Positions 31,079 through 41,165 of a stretch of 64,000 nt of DNA are shown here, piece by piece; the first letter of the stretch is position 1, and each line of letters starts with the position of its first letter. Below the pieces are notes generated by a model. That model did no database searches. It worked only from the letters and a program-made list of their open reading frames with translations, and had not been told where the DNA came from. Position numbers and translations under genes: made by a program. Source of the DNA: an uncultured bacterium (GTDB taxonomy: Bacteria; Verrucomicrobiota; Kiritimatiellia; PWTM01); contig CALLML010000003.1 in the NCBI GenBank assembly GCA_938005705.1, forward strand, positions 1-64,000. Reading direction: 5' to 3'.

Positions 31079-32297
31079 AGCGCAAGGCCCTCGCCGGATC
31101 GAGACGAGCGGCGCGAAGCGCCGGGATTAAACCCGCCAGCGTGCAGATGATCATCACTGACGCGGCAATCGCCCACAGGTCGGAGGTCTGGGTATACGAC
31201 GGAATCTCGCTGAGGTGATACAATTCCGGCGGCAGCAGGTCCAATCCGAGCCGCGCCGAGAGAAAGCGCATCAGGGTGTTGCGATACCGCAAGGTCCACA
31301 GGCCCGCCCCGATGCCCGCCGCCGTGCCGATCGCGCCGGCCAGCCATCCCTGCCACATGAACACCCGCATCACCGCACCCGAGGAGAATCCGAGCGCCTT
31401 CAAAAGCCCGATTTCGCGCGTCTTTTGAACCGTCACCGTAATCAGAGTGTTCGTGATGCCGAACGCCGCCACGATCGTGATGAAGATCAACAGAAAGAAC
31501 ATCATATTTTTTTCGACGCGGACGGCCGTGAAAATCTGGCGGTTCATGTCCATCCACGTCCGGACATCAGCGCCGGGTCCCAAGCACTCCGACAGCCTCC
31601 GGGCGATGGCAGCGGCGGCGAACGGATTGCGCGTCATCACCGCGAAACCGTGTACACCGCGCTCCAGTCCAAAGAGGTCACGCGCCTTAGGAATCGAACA
31701 CAGCGCGTAGCCGGCATCGAAATCGAACATGCCCAGGTCAAAGATGCCGCGCACCACAAGCTCCTCCGGCAATCGAATCTCCTGGGCCCGTAAAAAACTC
31801 TGAGGTGAATAAACCACCACGGCATCTCCGACGCGCACGCCCAGTCGCCGGGCCAGATCGCGACCAATGACGAGTCCGTCGTCTTCCACGTCAAAATGGC
31901 CGACAGCGATGTGGTCGGGCACGCGGCTCACGGCCGGCTCGCGCGCGGGATCTACGCCGCGCAGAACAGGCGTGAACACCGCGGAATGATGGGTAATAAA
32001 GGCCAAGCCCTGGACAAACGGCGCGACCCCCGTGACGTCGGCATCCGCTTCAATACGCGCCATCCATTCTTCCGGCTCCGCCGCCGAAGCATCCACATAC
32101 ACCAACAGATGCGCATTGAAGGCGAGAATTTTCTCTCGCCACATGCGGTCGAATCCGCTCATGACCGAGAGGACAATCACCAGCACGGCCACGCCGATCA
32201 ACACTCCCAGCACCGAAAGAATGGTCACTACTGAAAGGAACGAACGCTTCGGGCGCAAATATTTGAGGGCGAGAAAAAGAGAAAAAGGTAGGCTCAT
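31071..32297 (-). CDS. LolC/LolE-like ABC transporter permease
   Basis: [102 protein letters not shown]. Confidence 0.87.
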   Translation of the reverse strand: MSLPFSLFLALKYLRPKRSFLSVVTILSVLGVLIGVAVLVIVLSVMSGFDRMWREKILAFNAHLLVYVDASAAEPEEWMARIEADADVTGVAPFVQGLAFITHHSAVFTPVLRGVDPAREPAVSRVPDHIAVGHFDVEDDGLVIGRDLARRLGVRVGDAVVVYSPQSFLRAQEIRLPEELVVRGIFDLGMFDFDAGYALCSIPKARDLFGLERGVHGFAVMTRNPFAAAAIARRLSECLGPGADVRTWMDMNRQIFTAVRVEKNMMFFLLIFITIVAAFGITNTLITVTVQKTREIGLLKALGFSSGAVMRVFMWQGWLAGAIGTAAGIGAGLWTLRYRNTLMRFLSARLGLDLLPPELYHLSEIPSYTQTSDLWAIAASVMIICTLAGLIPALRAARLDPARALRYE

Positions 32298-33772
32298 CCG
32301 CCCTTTTCCTTCATCTGGGGAAATAGGATGACGTCCCGGATCGAATCCGCGCCCGTCAGCAGCATCACGAGCCGGTCCACCCCCAGCCCCATCCCGCCGG
32401 CCGGCGGCATGCCGTGTTCCAACGCTAGCAGAAAATCTTCATCCACTTTGGAAGCATCGCCGTCTGCTTGCGCCTCGAAGCGTCGGCGCTGCTCCAAAGG
32501 ATCATTCAGCTCGGAGTATCCTGGGGCAATTTCGCGACCGTCGATGACCAACTCGAACACATCCACGACATTCGGATCATCATCGCAGCGCCGTGCCAGT
32601 GGAATGAGAACAGACGGCAAACGGGTAACGAAGGTCGGAGTGCGGAGTGTTTTTTCAACCAGTTTTTCGTAAATCTCATGCGTGATGGCAGATTTGTCCC
32701 AATCCTCAGGGATATCCAGTCCCATGCCCTGAGCCCGAAGGCGGGCGGCCGCGACCTCGAGGGTATCCCAATCGGCACCGGCGACCTCGCGGATCAAGTC
32801 CGCATACGGAACCTCGCGCCACGGCGGCGTCAAATCAATCGGGCGCTCTGGAGGCCCCACGGTCCACCCGCCGACAACACATTGCGCTACGTGCAGAATC
32901 AACTCCTGTACGAGGACCTGGACTGTGCGCAGATCGCCATAGGCCGCATAGACCTCAAGCATCGTGAATTCGGGATTATGCGAGCGGTCGAGGCCTTCAT
33001 TACGAAAATTCCGATTCAACTCGTAAACGCGATCGAACCCGCCTACCAGTAGACGCTTGAGGTACAGCTCTGGGGCAATGCGCAGAAACATGCGGGCGTT
33101 CAGGGCATTATAGTAGGTTTCAAACGGTCGCGCGGCCGCTCCGCCCGCCAAAGGCTGGATCATCGGCGTTTCGACCTCAAGAAAACCGCGGCCGTCCAGA
33201 AAAGCCCGGATTTCACGCAGAATCGCGGCTCGTTTAACAAACCGTTCCACCACGTCGGGATTCGCCATCAGGTCAAGGTACCGACGGCGATACCGTGTTT
33301 CGACATCCTGAAGCCCGTGCCATTTTTCCGGCGGAATGCGCAAGGATTTAGCCAGCAGCGTCCATGAACGCACCTGGATCGTCGGTTCTCCGGTTCGCGT
33401 TTTGAAAAGGACACCCTCGGCGCCAATCTGATCGCCCAGATCCACGAATCGAAATGATTCGTACGCTTCATCGCCCAGGATATCCTTTTTCAGATAGATC
33501 TGAAATTTTCCCGATCCATCTTGCAAGTGCGCGAAGAGGCTCTTACCCATGTGGCGAATGGCCATAACTCGGCCCGCGGCGCGCACCTCACGCCCTTCCA
33601 CAAAATCGGCGTGAATTTCCGCGAGGCGAGCCGTTCGCGGATAAGCGCCACCGTAACCACGGTAGCCCCGTTTTTCGAGTTCGGCCAGATTTGCGAGACG
33701 TTGCCGCCGATACTCGTTGTCTTCGATCACAGAGGTTTCAACGGATTGTTCAGACATCTTCGGTTGGTCCAT
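32294..33772 (-). CDS. lysS: lysyl-tRNA synthetase (class II)
   Basis: RYRRRYLDLMANPDV, FLEVETPMIQPLAGGAAARPF, YELNRNFRNEGLDRSHNPEFTMLEVYAAYGD, GLGVDRLVMLLTGADSIRDVILFPQMK. Confidence 0.95.
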   Translation of the reverse strand: MDQPKMSEQSVETSVIEDNEYRRQRLANLAELEKRGYRGYGGAYPRTARLAEIHADFVEGREVRAAGRVMAIRHMGKSLFAHLQDGSGKFQIYLKKDILGDEAYESFRFVDLGDQIGAEGVLFKTRTGEPTIQVRSWTLLAKSLRIPPEKWHGLQDVETRYRRRYLDLMANPDVVERFVKRAAILREIRAFLDGRGFLEVETPMIQPLAGGAAARPFETYYNALNARMFLRIAPELYLKRLLVGGFDRVYELNRNFRNEGLDRSHNPEFTMLEVYAAYGDLRTVQVLVQELILHVAQCVVGGWTVGPPERPIDLTPPWREVPYADLIREVAGADWDTLEVAAARLRAQGMGLDIPEDWDKSAITHEIYEKLVEKTLRTPTFVTRLPSVLIPLARRCDDDPNVVDVFELVIDGREIAPGYSELNDPLEQRRRFEAQADGDASKVDEDFLLALEHGMPPAGGMGLGVDRLVMLLTGADSIRDVILFPQMKEKGG

Positions 33773-33969
33773 AATCTCGCGACACTAATGGCGCCCGCCG
33801 GCCACGTCAAGGGGGAGCGAGCCGATGGTGCTGCGGAGAATGAGCGGCAAATAAAGGTGTCGGCGAATGGAGGCAAAAATCGTTTACCCTACGACCCTGC
33901 ACCATTCGCTGATTTTTCGCCGCATCACCGGCGCAAAACGACGAAAAGTCAGCAGATCATGCCCCCTCT

Positions 33970-34024
33970 GTCTACCCGCCGCCTTTTTCGCGGTGTGAAA
34001 GAAGGCGGCCTGTACGGGGTAGAC
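33970..34024. repeat. two-stage imperfect hairpin upstream of lysS
   Basis: Outer GTCTACCC (33970-33977)/GGGTAGAC (34017-34024); inner GCCGCCTTTTT (33978-33988)/AAGAAGGCGGC (33999-34009), 11 bp with one G.U. Confidence 0.7.
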
Positions 34025-34795
34025 CAGCTTGTTCGGCGACCCCGGCGCAGGGCCCTTGGATGCAAGCCGTTTTCCCTTCCTCTGCGAATGGCCGCCTTCC
34101 AAGCTTCCCCTGCAGCGTGGCCGGCTTGACGGAGGCCTATACCCGCTTTTCCAAACGGCGGAAAAATGCAAACGGACAGACAAAACCGGGAGTGTGGCGA
34201 TACAGGTATGGACGGGCTCGAGAATGGCCTCTGGGTTGACCCCGCCACTGTGTCCCGCGCGACGTTGGACGCATAATAAAGTGGCCCACAACGTTGAGCT
34301 GTTGTAGTTACAAATGTCGCATTTGGACAGAGCGGATGTATCTCGCCTATTATGGACACGACGAGACCGGCACGGGATCGTTTTGATACAAGTCCGGCGA
34401 GGTCATTGCATCGTTGGATGGGGACGGAGAAAACGGCGAACGGCGTTCGGCCCCTCTGTGGCGGCAGCCGCTGGTGACCCCCAAAAAGCACCGTGACGGC
34501 GGATGCCGGCCGCCGAAAAACCGCGATCCTCGGTTGTGGCTACAACCTGAAGTTGCACCGACGAAAAGGTCGATCCCATATACTGTCCAGCTGTTTTTTT
34601 CATTGATGGTTTGCGTTATCGCCTGTAAAATGATTCGTGATCTGATCCCATGGTCCTAAGCTCGAGTACTTTCCCATTAGTTACCGAAAAAAGCGCCTAT
34701 TCAATCTTGCCAGCATCGAGACGGCGAAGTTTAATGCGGTTTTCATTGAAGGGCAAACGTCTCATCCGCAATAACCGCGCGGAGCAGTTTATGAG

Positions 34796-34886
34796 GGAGA
34801 GGTGCCAGAGTGGTTGATTGGGCACGCCTGGAGAGCGTGTGACCTCCAAAAGGGGTCCGAGGGTTCGAATCCCTCCCTCTCCGCCA
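34796..34886 (+). tRNA. tRNA-Ser (anticodon GGA)
   Basis: GGAGAGGTGCCAGAGTGGTTGATTGGGCACGCCTGGAGAGCGTGTGACCTCCAAAAGGGGTCCGAGGGTTCGAATCCCTCCCTCTCCGCCA. Confidence 0.95.
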
Positions 34887-35007
34887 GTTTTTGCTGGGCA
34901 GTTCGCGAGAGAGGGCGGGCGGCGTCCGGCGAATTTGGGAGCAAAGCAATCGGAGAAAACGGGGCTTAAGGGACGTCGCACGGTGCCCGAATGATGTCAG
35001 GTCGTTC

Positions 35008-35910
35008 TCATTCACCGCACGGACGAGGAGGACGGAGCCTCGGCAAAACATGCTCGGCTGGTTCCTCATCCTTTTCAACGATAGCGCGGATAACTTCTCC
35101 GGCGGCGATGAGGCCGAATATGCCGGTTACAAATGAAACGCTTCCCAAGGGGGGGCGTACGCGTCCACGGCGAAATTCCGCATGGTCTCCTGCCCTTACC
35201 ATCGTGCGCAAAGCCGACGGGGGATGTTCCAGCGAATAAACACAGCGAATGCCTTGCCGAATACCCCGGCGCGCGAGTCGCTTACGCAAGAGGCGCGCCA
35301 AGGGGCATTCGCGCGTTTCAGAGATATCGCCCACCCGTATGGCGAAAGGGTCTAAACGGGTTGCGGCGCCCATGCTCGACACGGTGAATACCCCCGCCCT
35401 CACGGAGGCCGTCAGTAGATGAATTTTCGGCGAAAGGCTGTCAATCGCATCCACCAGCGCGTCCGGACAATCCGCCACAAGGTCGCCGGCATTTTCGAGT
35501 CCCAAAAAGATCGGTTGCGTCTCCACTTCGATGTCGGGGTTGATGTCTCGAACGCGCTCTGCGGCGACATCCGCTTTGAGGCGTCCGACCGTGGATTCGA
35601 GGGCATACAGCTGACGGTTGATGTTGGAAGGTCGAACGCGGTCGAAATCCACAAGCCGAAGACGCCCAATACCCGCGCGCGCCAAGGCTTCCGTCGCATA
35701 AGACCCCACGGCCCCGAGACCGGCGACAACGACAAAAGCCTTACGAAGGCGGGATAGGGCGGAAGCGCCCAACAGGAGTTCTGTGCGAGAGAATCGTTCA
35801 TCTGCGGCGCTGACAAAAGAAGCCGTGTCGTCCTTGCTCTGGGACATTGGAGAATCGTGATCGCCATCATCCATAGGCGGGTTCTCCGAATACGCGGATC
35901 GCATTCTCAT
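35008..35910 (-). CDS. ThiF/TcdA-like tRNA threonylcarbamoyladenosine dehydratase
   Basis: RTELLLGASALSRLRKAFVVVAGLGAVGSYATEALARAGIGRLRLVDFDRVRPSNINRQLYA; GIRCVYSLEHP. Confidence 0.85.
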   Translation of the reverse strand: MRMRSAYSENPPMDDGDHDSPMSQSKDDTASFVSAADERFSRTELLLGASALSRLRKAFVVVAGLGAVGSYATEALARAGIGRLRLVDFDRVRPSNINRQLYALESTVGRLKADVAAERVRDINPDIEVETQPIFLGLENAGDLVADCPDALVDAIDSLSPKIHLLTASVRAGVFTVSSMGAATRLDPFAIRVGDISETRECPLARLLRKRLARRGIRQGIRCVYSLEHPPSALRTMVRAGDHAEFRRGRVRPPLGSVSFVTGIFGLIAAGEVIRAIVEKDEEPAEHVLPRLRPPRPCGE

Positions 35911-36655
35911 ATGTCACCCGTCGCACTTCATCTTCCTTCCGCTGAAGGATATCCGCGATCGCACGGATGATTCGCGGCAGATGAGCCGGTTCGCTCAAAG
36001 GGCGTGAGCCATCCATGGGAGGGGGGAGACCCGCGGCGGGAATGTCCGGTGCGTCCGTTTCGACTAGCAGCCGATCGAGAGGCACCGCGACCACAGCGCG
36101 GCGCCCTCGGAGGTTCCGCTCCCACGTAATCGATCCGGAAAAAGAAAAATAGGCGCCAGCGTCGATAAGTTCCTTCATTAAATCCGGAGGACCAGAATAG
36201 GAATGCAGCACCACTCCCGCCGGAAAAGGACCTTCCTGTTTGAGAAAGTGTGCGAGCCGACCCCATGCTTGGCGGGCGTGAAGACTGGCCGGACGATTCT
36301 GGCTACGGGCCAAGCGCAATTGCGTTAGAAAGATCTCTTCCATTTCGTCGGCATCTGCTTTTCTTTCGCCGCACAGTCCGATTTCGCCCACAGCCGCGGT
36401 TGCATCAGCCTGGATTCGTTCGACGAGACGCTTTTCCCATTCGTTCGACCTTCCGGCGAGATACCAGGGATGCAATCCATACGCCGGTTGAATGAAGTCA
36501 GAATGCGCCGTCGCCAATTCAGCGACGCGAGGCCAATCTTTTTCGGAAATACCACAGCAAAGCACCCGCCTCACGCCACTTATCCGCGCGCGTTCAATGA
36601 GTGAGTCAAGATCGCATATGCGCGCGTCCTGCAAATGGGCATGCGTGTCAAACAT
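35867..36655 (-). CDS. tatD: TatD-family metal-dependent hydrolase
   Basis: MFDTHAHLQ, YGLHPW, AVGEIGLCGE, VVLHSYSGP, LLVETDAPDIPA. Confidence 0.87.
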   Translation of the reverse strand: MFDTHAHLQDARICDLDSLIERARISGVRRVLCCGISEKDWPRVAELATAHSDFIQPAYGLHPWYLAGRSNEWEKRLVERIQADATAAVGEIGLCGERKADADEMEEIFLTQLRLARSQNRPASLHARQAWGRLAHFLKQEGPFPAGVVLHSYSGPPDLMKELIDAGAYFSFSGSITWERNLRGRRAVVAVPLDRLLVETDAPDIPAAGLPPPMDGSRPLSEPAHLPRIIRAIADILQRKEDEVRRVTYENAIRVFGEPAYG

Positions 36656-36941
36656 ATCACGACACTCTCGATCCCGATACTATCCGAAACGGTTGTCCGT
36701 GAATAGCGACACCCCCGCGGCTGGACGCCAATTGGAAGCCAGGGCAAGTTTCCGGAGCGCGAGGTGGTGGAGGACGAAACAAAACGCCGCCCGGAACCGC
36801 TGTACAGGCTAAACCAAAAAAACCTGATGCGGTTAAAGAACCCCGCCTCCGTCGTCCACGTGAAGAACAAAAACCGTGAAAAACATTCGTCCACTCTTGG
36901 CCTCGCGCCCTTCCCAACGGGGGACATCGGCGGCGCGTGAC

Positions 36942-37018
36942 TGGCGGGGACGACGGGACTCGAACCCGCAACACCCAGATCGACAATCTGGTACTCTAAC
37001 CAATTGAGCTACGTCCCC
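36942..37018 (-). tRNA. tRNA-Asp (anticodon GUC)
   Basis: GGGGACGTAGCTCAATTGGTTAGAGTACCAGATTGTCGATCTGGGTGTTGCGGGTTCGAGTCCCGTCGTCCCCGCCA. Confidence 0.96.
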
Positions 37019-37079
37019 TGCTGCACGGAAGATTGAGAGGGCATCCTAGCGAGAAACATGCAATTTGCAAGCTTCTTTG

Positions 37080-40000
37080 TCAGGCTGGGGCGGCCTGCGA
37101 CTCGCGGGGTGTTCCATCGGCCACCCATGTTTCGGGCCGGCCTTCGGCGTTGAATCGGACTGATACGATTTTCGAAATGCCTTGCTTCTCCATCGTCACT
37201 CCGAACAGCCGATTGGCGGCCGATATGGTCTGACGGTTGTGCGTGATGATGATAAATTGCGACTGGCCCACAAAATCCTGCACCACACGGACGAAGCGGC
37301 CAATGTTTGCGTCATCCAGCGCCGCGTCCAGCTCGTCTAGCAGACAGAAGGGACTAGGCTTGACAAGATAGAGCGCAAAGAGGAGCGCGACCGCCGTCAT
37401 CGTCCGCTCGCCACCGGACAGCAACGATACCGATTGCAGCTTCTTGCCAGGCGGACGTGCAATGATTTCGATGCCGCATTCAAGGACATCCTCTTCGTCC
37501 ACCAGCACGAGTTTTGCCGAGCCGCCCCCGAAAAGCTTTTCAAACATGATCCGGAAATTTTCATTCACCTTGTCGAAGGTTTCACGAAACATAGCGGTGG
37601 TGGTCTGGTTGATCCGTCGGATCATGTCAAGCAACTGCTGTTTGGCCTTCAGGAGATCGTCCTGTTGTTGCGTGAGAAAGGCATGGCGTTTTTCGAGGTT
37701 TTCATATTCCTCAATGGCAATGAGGTTGACCGCTCCAAGCGATTCGAGTTTCGCACGCAATTCGGCCGCCAGCGCATCGCGGGCTTCACGGTCGGGCGGC
37801 ATGCCGCCGAACTCCTCCCATTGCGGCTCCTCTGCGCGTGCGATGTCTTCCACCGAAACCCTATGATCGGCCCCGACGCGTTCAATCAGCGCCTGGCGAC
37901 GGGTCGTCACCTCGGCGTACTCGACATCCAACTGATTTCGCTCGCGACGTGTGGCATCGAGGGCCACCCGTTGTTGACGCGCCGCATGTTCCATCGCGGC
38001 CATAGCGGTCATTCGGGATTCCCGGTTCTGGCGAGCGTTTTCCAGGTCCGCTTCCGCTCGGGCGACATTATCTTCGTAGCCGCTCATGCGTTCGCGCACC
38101 TCCGCGATTGATGCTTCAAGCTCGGCCACACGCCGATCGTGGACCTCCGCCGCCGCCGCGCGCTGGCGCGCGGCGGCTTCGAGCTCCTCTATGCGTTGGC
38201 GTTGGGACTCCCGGCGCTGAGTCAATTGTTCGACGGCGGCGCGGCGATCGTTCCATTCCATCCGCGCGTCCGTGGCCGCGCTCAACGCCCGACTCCGCTC
38301 ATGTTCCATTTCCCGCAGCGTTTCGGCGGCCTCCCGCTGTTCCATCCGTAGGGCTTCGATCCGTCGGCGCGCGTCCTCGATATCGTTCTGGATCTGCGCA
38401 CGAAGATCGTCATCGGTTGTCTCGTCACGCCCCAATGCCTCAATTTCGAACACCACCGTGTCGAATCGCTGCTTCAACTTTTGGGCTTCCTGTTCCAAGG
38501 CGTGCCGTTCTCCCTCAGCCAGGGCCAGCCGTCGTCGGACCTCCGCCGTCGTATTTCGTGCCTGCGCCACCTTTTCGGAGGCCACAGCTTCCTCCGCGCG
38601 ACCCTTTTGAAGTTCCCGCTCACAGACCGAAATTTCCTGGTCCAAGCATTCGCGGCGCCCCTGCCATTCCGACAGCAGGTGGTGACGCTCCAAGGGATGG
38701 GGCGCCCCGTTTTCCGCCATCCAGAATTCGGCGGGTCCGTCGCCCCGATACACAGCACCACCCCGGGTGATCAGGGTGATGCCGGGGGGCAACTCAGCCG
38801 GTATCTCCGCGGCCGACGCCACAACACGCACGCCTGAAAGGAGACGAGACAGTAGCGGGCGGATCTCCTCGTCCGTTTGAATATGATGCAGAAGTAGTTC
38901 GCCCGGCCCCTCCGCCGCCGAGACCGACGGGCCTTTGACGGGCAGTAGCCGCACGGCGCCCGCTCGCTTCTCTTCCAAGGCCCCAAGCAGATCGCGGACG
39001 GCCTTGGTATCTGAAACCAAGAGCCCATCGAGCCAGGGCCGAAGCGCCGCTTCGACCGCGATCCGGTATTCCGTCTCGACCTGTAATCGGGCGGCGAGCG
39101 CGCCCAACAACGACCCCTCCGCCGGGGAACCGGCGCCCAGCAGCCAGCGCGCGCCTTCCGAATACCCCTCCGCTTTTTTCTCCTGACGCTCCAGCATTTC
39201 GATTCGAGCGACCAGTGCCGACCATTCCGCGCGCAGGTCGGCCTGTCGTCGAGCCAGATCGTCTGCCCGCTGGGAGGCCGCCGTCTTTTGTTCGCTCGCC
39301 GCCGATTCTCGTTCGCTCGCTGCCATCGCCTCGGCCTGAAGAGCATTGATGCGCCGCGCCAGCCCCGCTTCGCGCCCTTCCAACTGTTCCTGCGCACGTT
39401 GCAGATCCGCCTTTTCCGCATTCAGTTTCTCACGGCGAATCAGGGCCGTCCGCACTCGGGCCTCGATATCCGAAAGCTCCGCCTGCCGTCGTGAAATGCA
39501 CTGTTCGAGACTCAGCATCTCGTCTCGCAAGTCCTGAACTCGGCGCTGGGCGGACTCGATCCGCTGTTCGACATCCTTCATCCGGGCGGACGTTTCTTTC
39601 CATCGTATTTCGGACGCAGCACGTGCCGCAACGGCCGCTTCCATCGCGCCATCATCGGTCTCCACCATCCGGCGCAACGCTTCCGCCTGGGCATGAAAGG
39701 ATTCAGCTTCGTTTCGGTCGCGCGCGGCGATCCCCCTCAACTCGCGGATGCGTTCTTCATTGACGGCGATCGAGTCGTGCGCATGGTCTTTTTCGGCCCG
39801 GGCACATACGACTCTTTCACGAAGGGTCTCGAGTTGGCGTTCAAACGATTCCATTTCCACACGGGCGGCGTCGAGCCGTTGTTCGGAATCGCGCAAAGCC
39901 GCTTCCTCCGCTTCTTCGCGTTCGCGCAAGGAAGCCCGACGAAGATCGAGGGTGCGAATCTGATCATCGAAGGCGATCAGCCGCTGGCGTGCCAGATAGA

Positions 40001-40679
40001 GTTCGACGGCGCGGACCTGTCTCTGCAACGCCTGGTAGCGGCGCGCCTTGCCTGCCTGGCGCTGGAGAGAAATAATCTGACGTTTGATTTCGCGAATAAG
40101 ATCGCCCAGCCGCAGAAGATTCGCCTCGGTATGTTCGAGTTTGCGCAGTGCCTCTTTTTTGTCCGTCTTGAACTTGGTAATGCCGCTGGCCTCTTCGAAA
40201 ACGGATCGGCGATCTTCCGGACGCGAACTCAACACGCGGTCAATACGCCCTTGTTCCATCAGCGAATAGGAGTTCGTGCCGATGCCCGTGTCCATGAACA
40301 GCCGCTGAATGTCCTTCAGCCGGCAGGGCGTCTTGTTGATTAAATACTCGCTTTCGCCGGAACGAAACACGCGGCGAGTCACGGTGACTTCATGGTAGTC
40401 CAGGCCGAGGACGGACTCGCACTCGGCCAGCGTCAGGCTTACTTCAGCCATTCCCAAGGCCGGATGTGATTCAGTCCCGTTGAAAATGCAATCTTCCATC
40501 TTCGCGCCGCGGAGGGCGCGTGCGTTTTGTTCGCCGAGCACCCAGCGAACCGCGTCAGCGATGTTGCTCTTGCCGCAACCATTCGGGCCCACAATAGCCA
40601 TGATACCCGGCCCAAACTCGAGTTTTATAGGGTGGGCAAAACTCTTGAACCCCACCATTTCCAGTTGTTTGAGGTACAA
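37080..40679 (-). CDS. smc: chromosome segregation protein SMC
   Basis: MYLKQLEMVGFKSFAHPIKLEFGPGIMAIVGPNGCGKSNIADAVRWVLGEQNARALRG; coiled coils; C-terminal LSGGERTMTAVALLFALYLVKPSPFCLLDELDAALDDAN. Confidence 0.96.
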   Translation of the reverse strand: MYLKQLEMVGFKSFAHPIKLEFGPGIMAIVGPNGCGKSNIADAVRWVLGEQNARALRGAKMEDCIFNGTESHPALGMAEVSLTLAECESVLGLDYHEVTVTRRVFRSGESEYLINKTPCRLKDIQRLFMDTGIGTNSYSLMEQGRIDRVLSSRPEDRRSVFEEASGITKFKTDKKEALRKLEHTEANLLRLGDLIREIKRQIISLQRQAGKARRYQALQRQVRAVELYLARQRLIAFDDQIRTLDLRRASLREREEAEEAALRDSEQRLDAARVEMESFERQLETLRERVVCARAEKDHAHDSIAVNEERIRELRGIAARDRNEAESFHAQAEALRRMVETDDGAMEAAVAARAASEIRWKETSARMKDVEQRIESAQRRVQDLRDEMLSLEQCISRRQAELSDIEARVRTALIRREKLNAEKADLQRAQEQLEGREAGLARRINALQAEAMAASERESAASEQKTAASQRADDLARRQADLRAEWSALVARIEMLERQEKKAEGYSEGARWLLGAGSPAEGSLLGALAARLQVETEYRIAVEAALRPWLDGLLVSDTKAVRDLLGALEEKRAGAVRLLPVKGPSVSAAEGPGELLLHHIQTDEEIRPLLSRLLSGVRVVASAAEIPAELPPGITLITRGGAVYRGDGPAEFWMAENGAPHPLERHHLLSEWQGRRECLDQEISVCERELQKGRAEEAVASEKVAQARNTTAEVRRRLALAEGERHALEQEAQKLKQRFDTVVFEIEALGRDETTDDDLRAQIQNDIEDARRRIEALRMEQREAAETLREMEHERSRALSAATDARMEWNDRRAAVEQLTQRRESQRQRIEELEAAARQRAAAAEVHDRRVAELEASIAEVRERMSGYEDNVARAEADLENARQNRESRMTAMAAMEHAARQQRVALDATRRERNQLDVEYAEVTTRRQALIERVGADHRVSVEDIARAEEPQWEEFGGMPPDREARDALAAELRAKLESLGAVNLIAIEEYENLEKRHAFLTQQQDDLLKAKQQLLDMIRRINQTTTAMFRETFDKVNENFRIMFEKLFGGGSAKLVLVDEEDVLECGIEIIARPPGKKLQSVSLLSGGERTMTAVALLFALYLVKPSPFCLLDELDAALDDANIGRFVRVVQDFVGQSQFIIITHNRQTISAANRLFGVTMEKQGISKIVSVRFNAEGRPETWVADGTPRESQAAPA

Positions 40680-40816
40680 GGCCGTCTATCCTTTCCGCTC
40701 TGCCAACGGAATCGAAAGAAAACTTTCTTACCGGTCCAAATCATCTTTTAACACAATATCAGGGGGGCGAACGATATGCAATGCGGATATATAGGGGTAT
40801 TTTGTAGGGGGCCGCT

Positions 40817-40856
40817 GTCCTTGAGCGGCGGGTGTCAGAGTGTGCGCTCCAAGGAC
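40817..40856. repeat. 11-bp bulged inverted repeat GTCCTTGAGCG..CGCTcCAAGGAC
   Basis: Arms 40817-40827 and 40845-40856 complementary with one bulged nt; intergenic between smc and the 41166 gene. Confidence 0.6.
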
Positions 40857-41165
40857 GGTTTAACGTCTTAATTTGACCGCGAATGCCGCGGCGCGGATAG
40901 GTGGTGTTTCATTTCGTTGCATTTCCGAGCCTTTCGTAGTTGATTCTCTCCGCATTGATCCAAATCATTTGTGGTTCATTCATTTTTCGCAGATTATTGT
41001 TCTGTAATGTTCATGGGGATAATATGGAGGCGTTGTAGCGTCACGGCCTCAGCAAGTCTTGTATCATTCGGGCGTGGAACGCGAGCTTGCTCACGCCGTG
41101 GGAAATGAGATCGAGAACTTCAGTAGATGGGTTCGAGGTTCCCATTTTGAAGAGGAGGGCAAAAT

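Noticed and set aside
33884-34659. Short ORFs in the gap upstream of lysS
   Set aside because: No start/RBS support, no family-like composition, mutually overlapping in several frames.
34697-35078. Minus-strand ORFs containing GGEGGIRTLGPLLEVTRSPGVPNQPLWH
   Set aside because: Artefact of translating antisense tRNA-Ser(GGA).
37434-40343. Several 200+ aa plus-strand ORFs (e.g. 37434-38111, 38108-38770, 39693-40343)
   Set aside because: All antisense to smc; low-complexity translations without family features.
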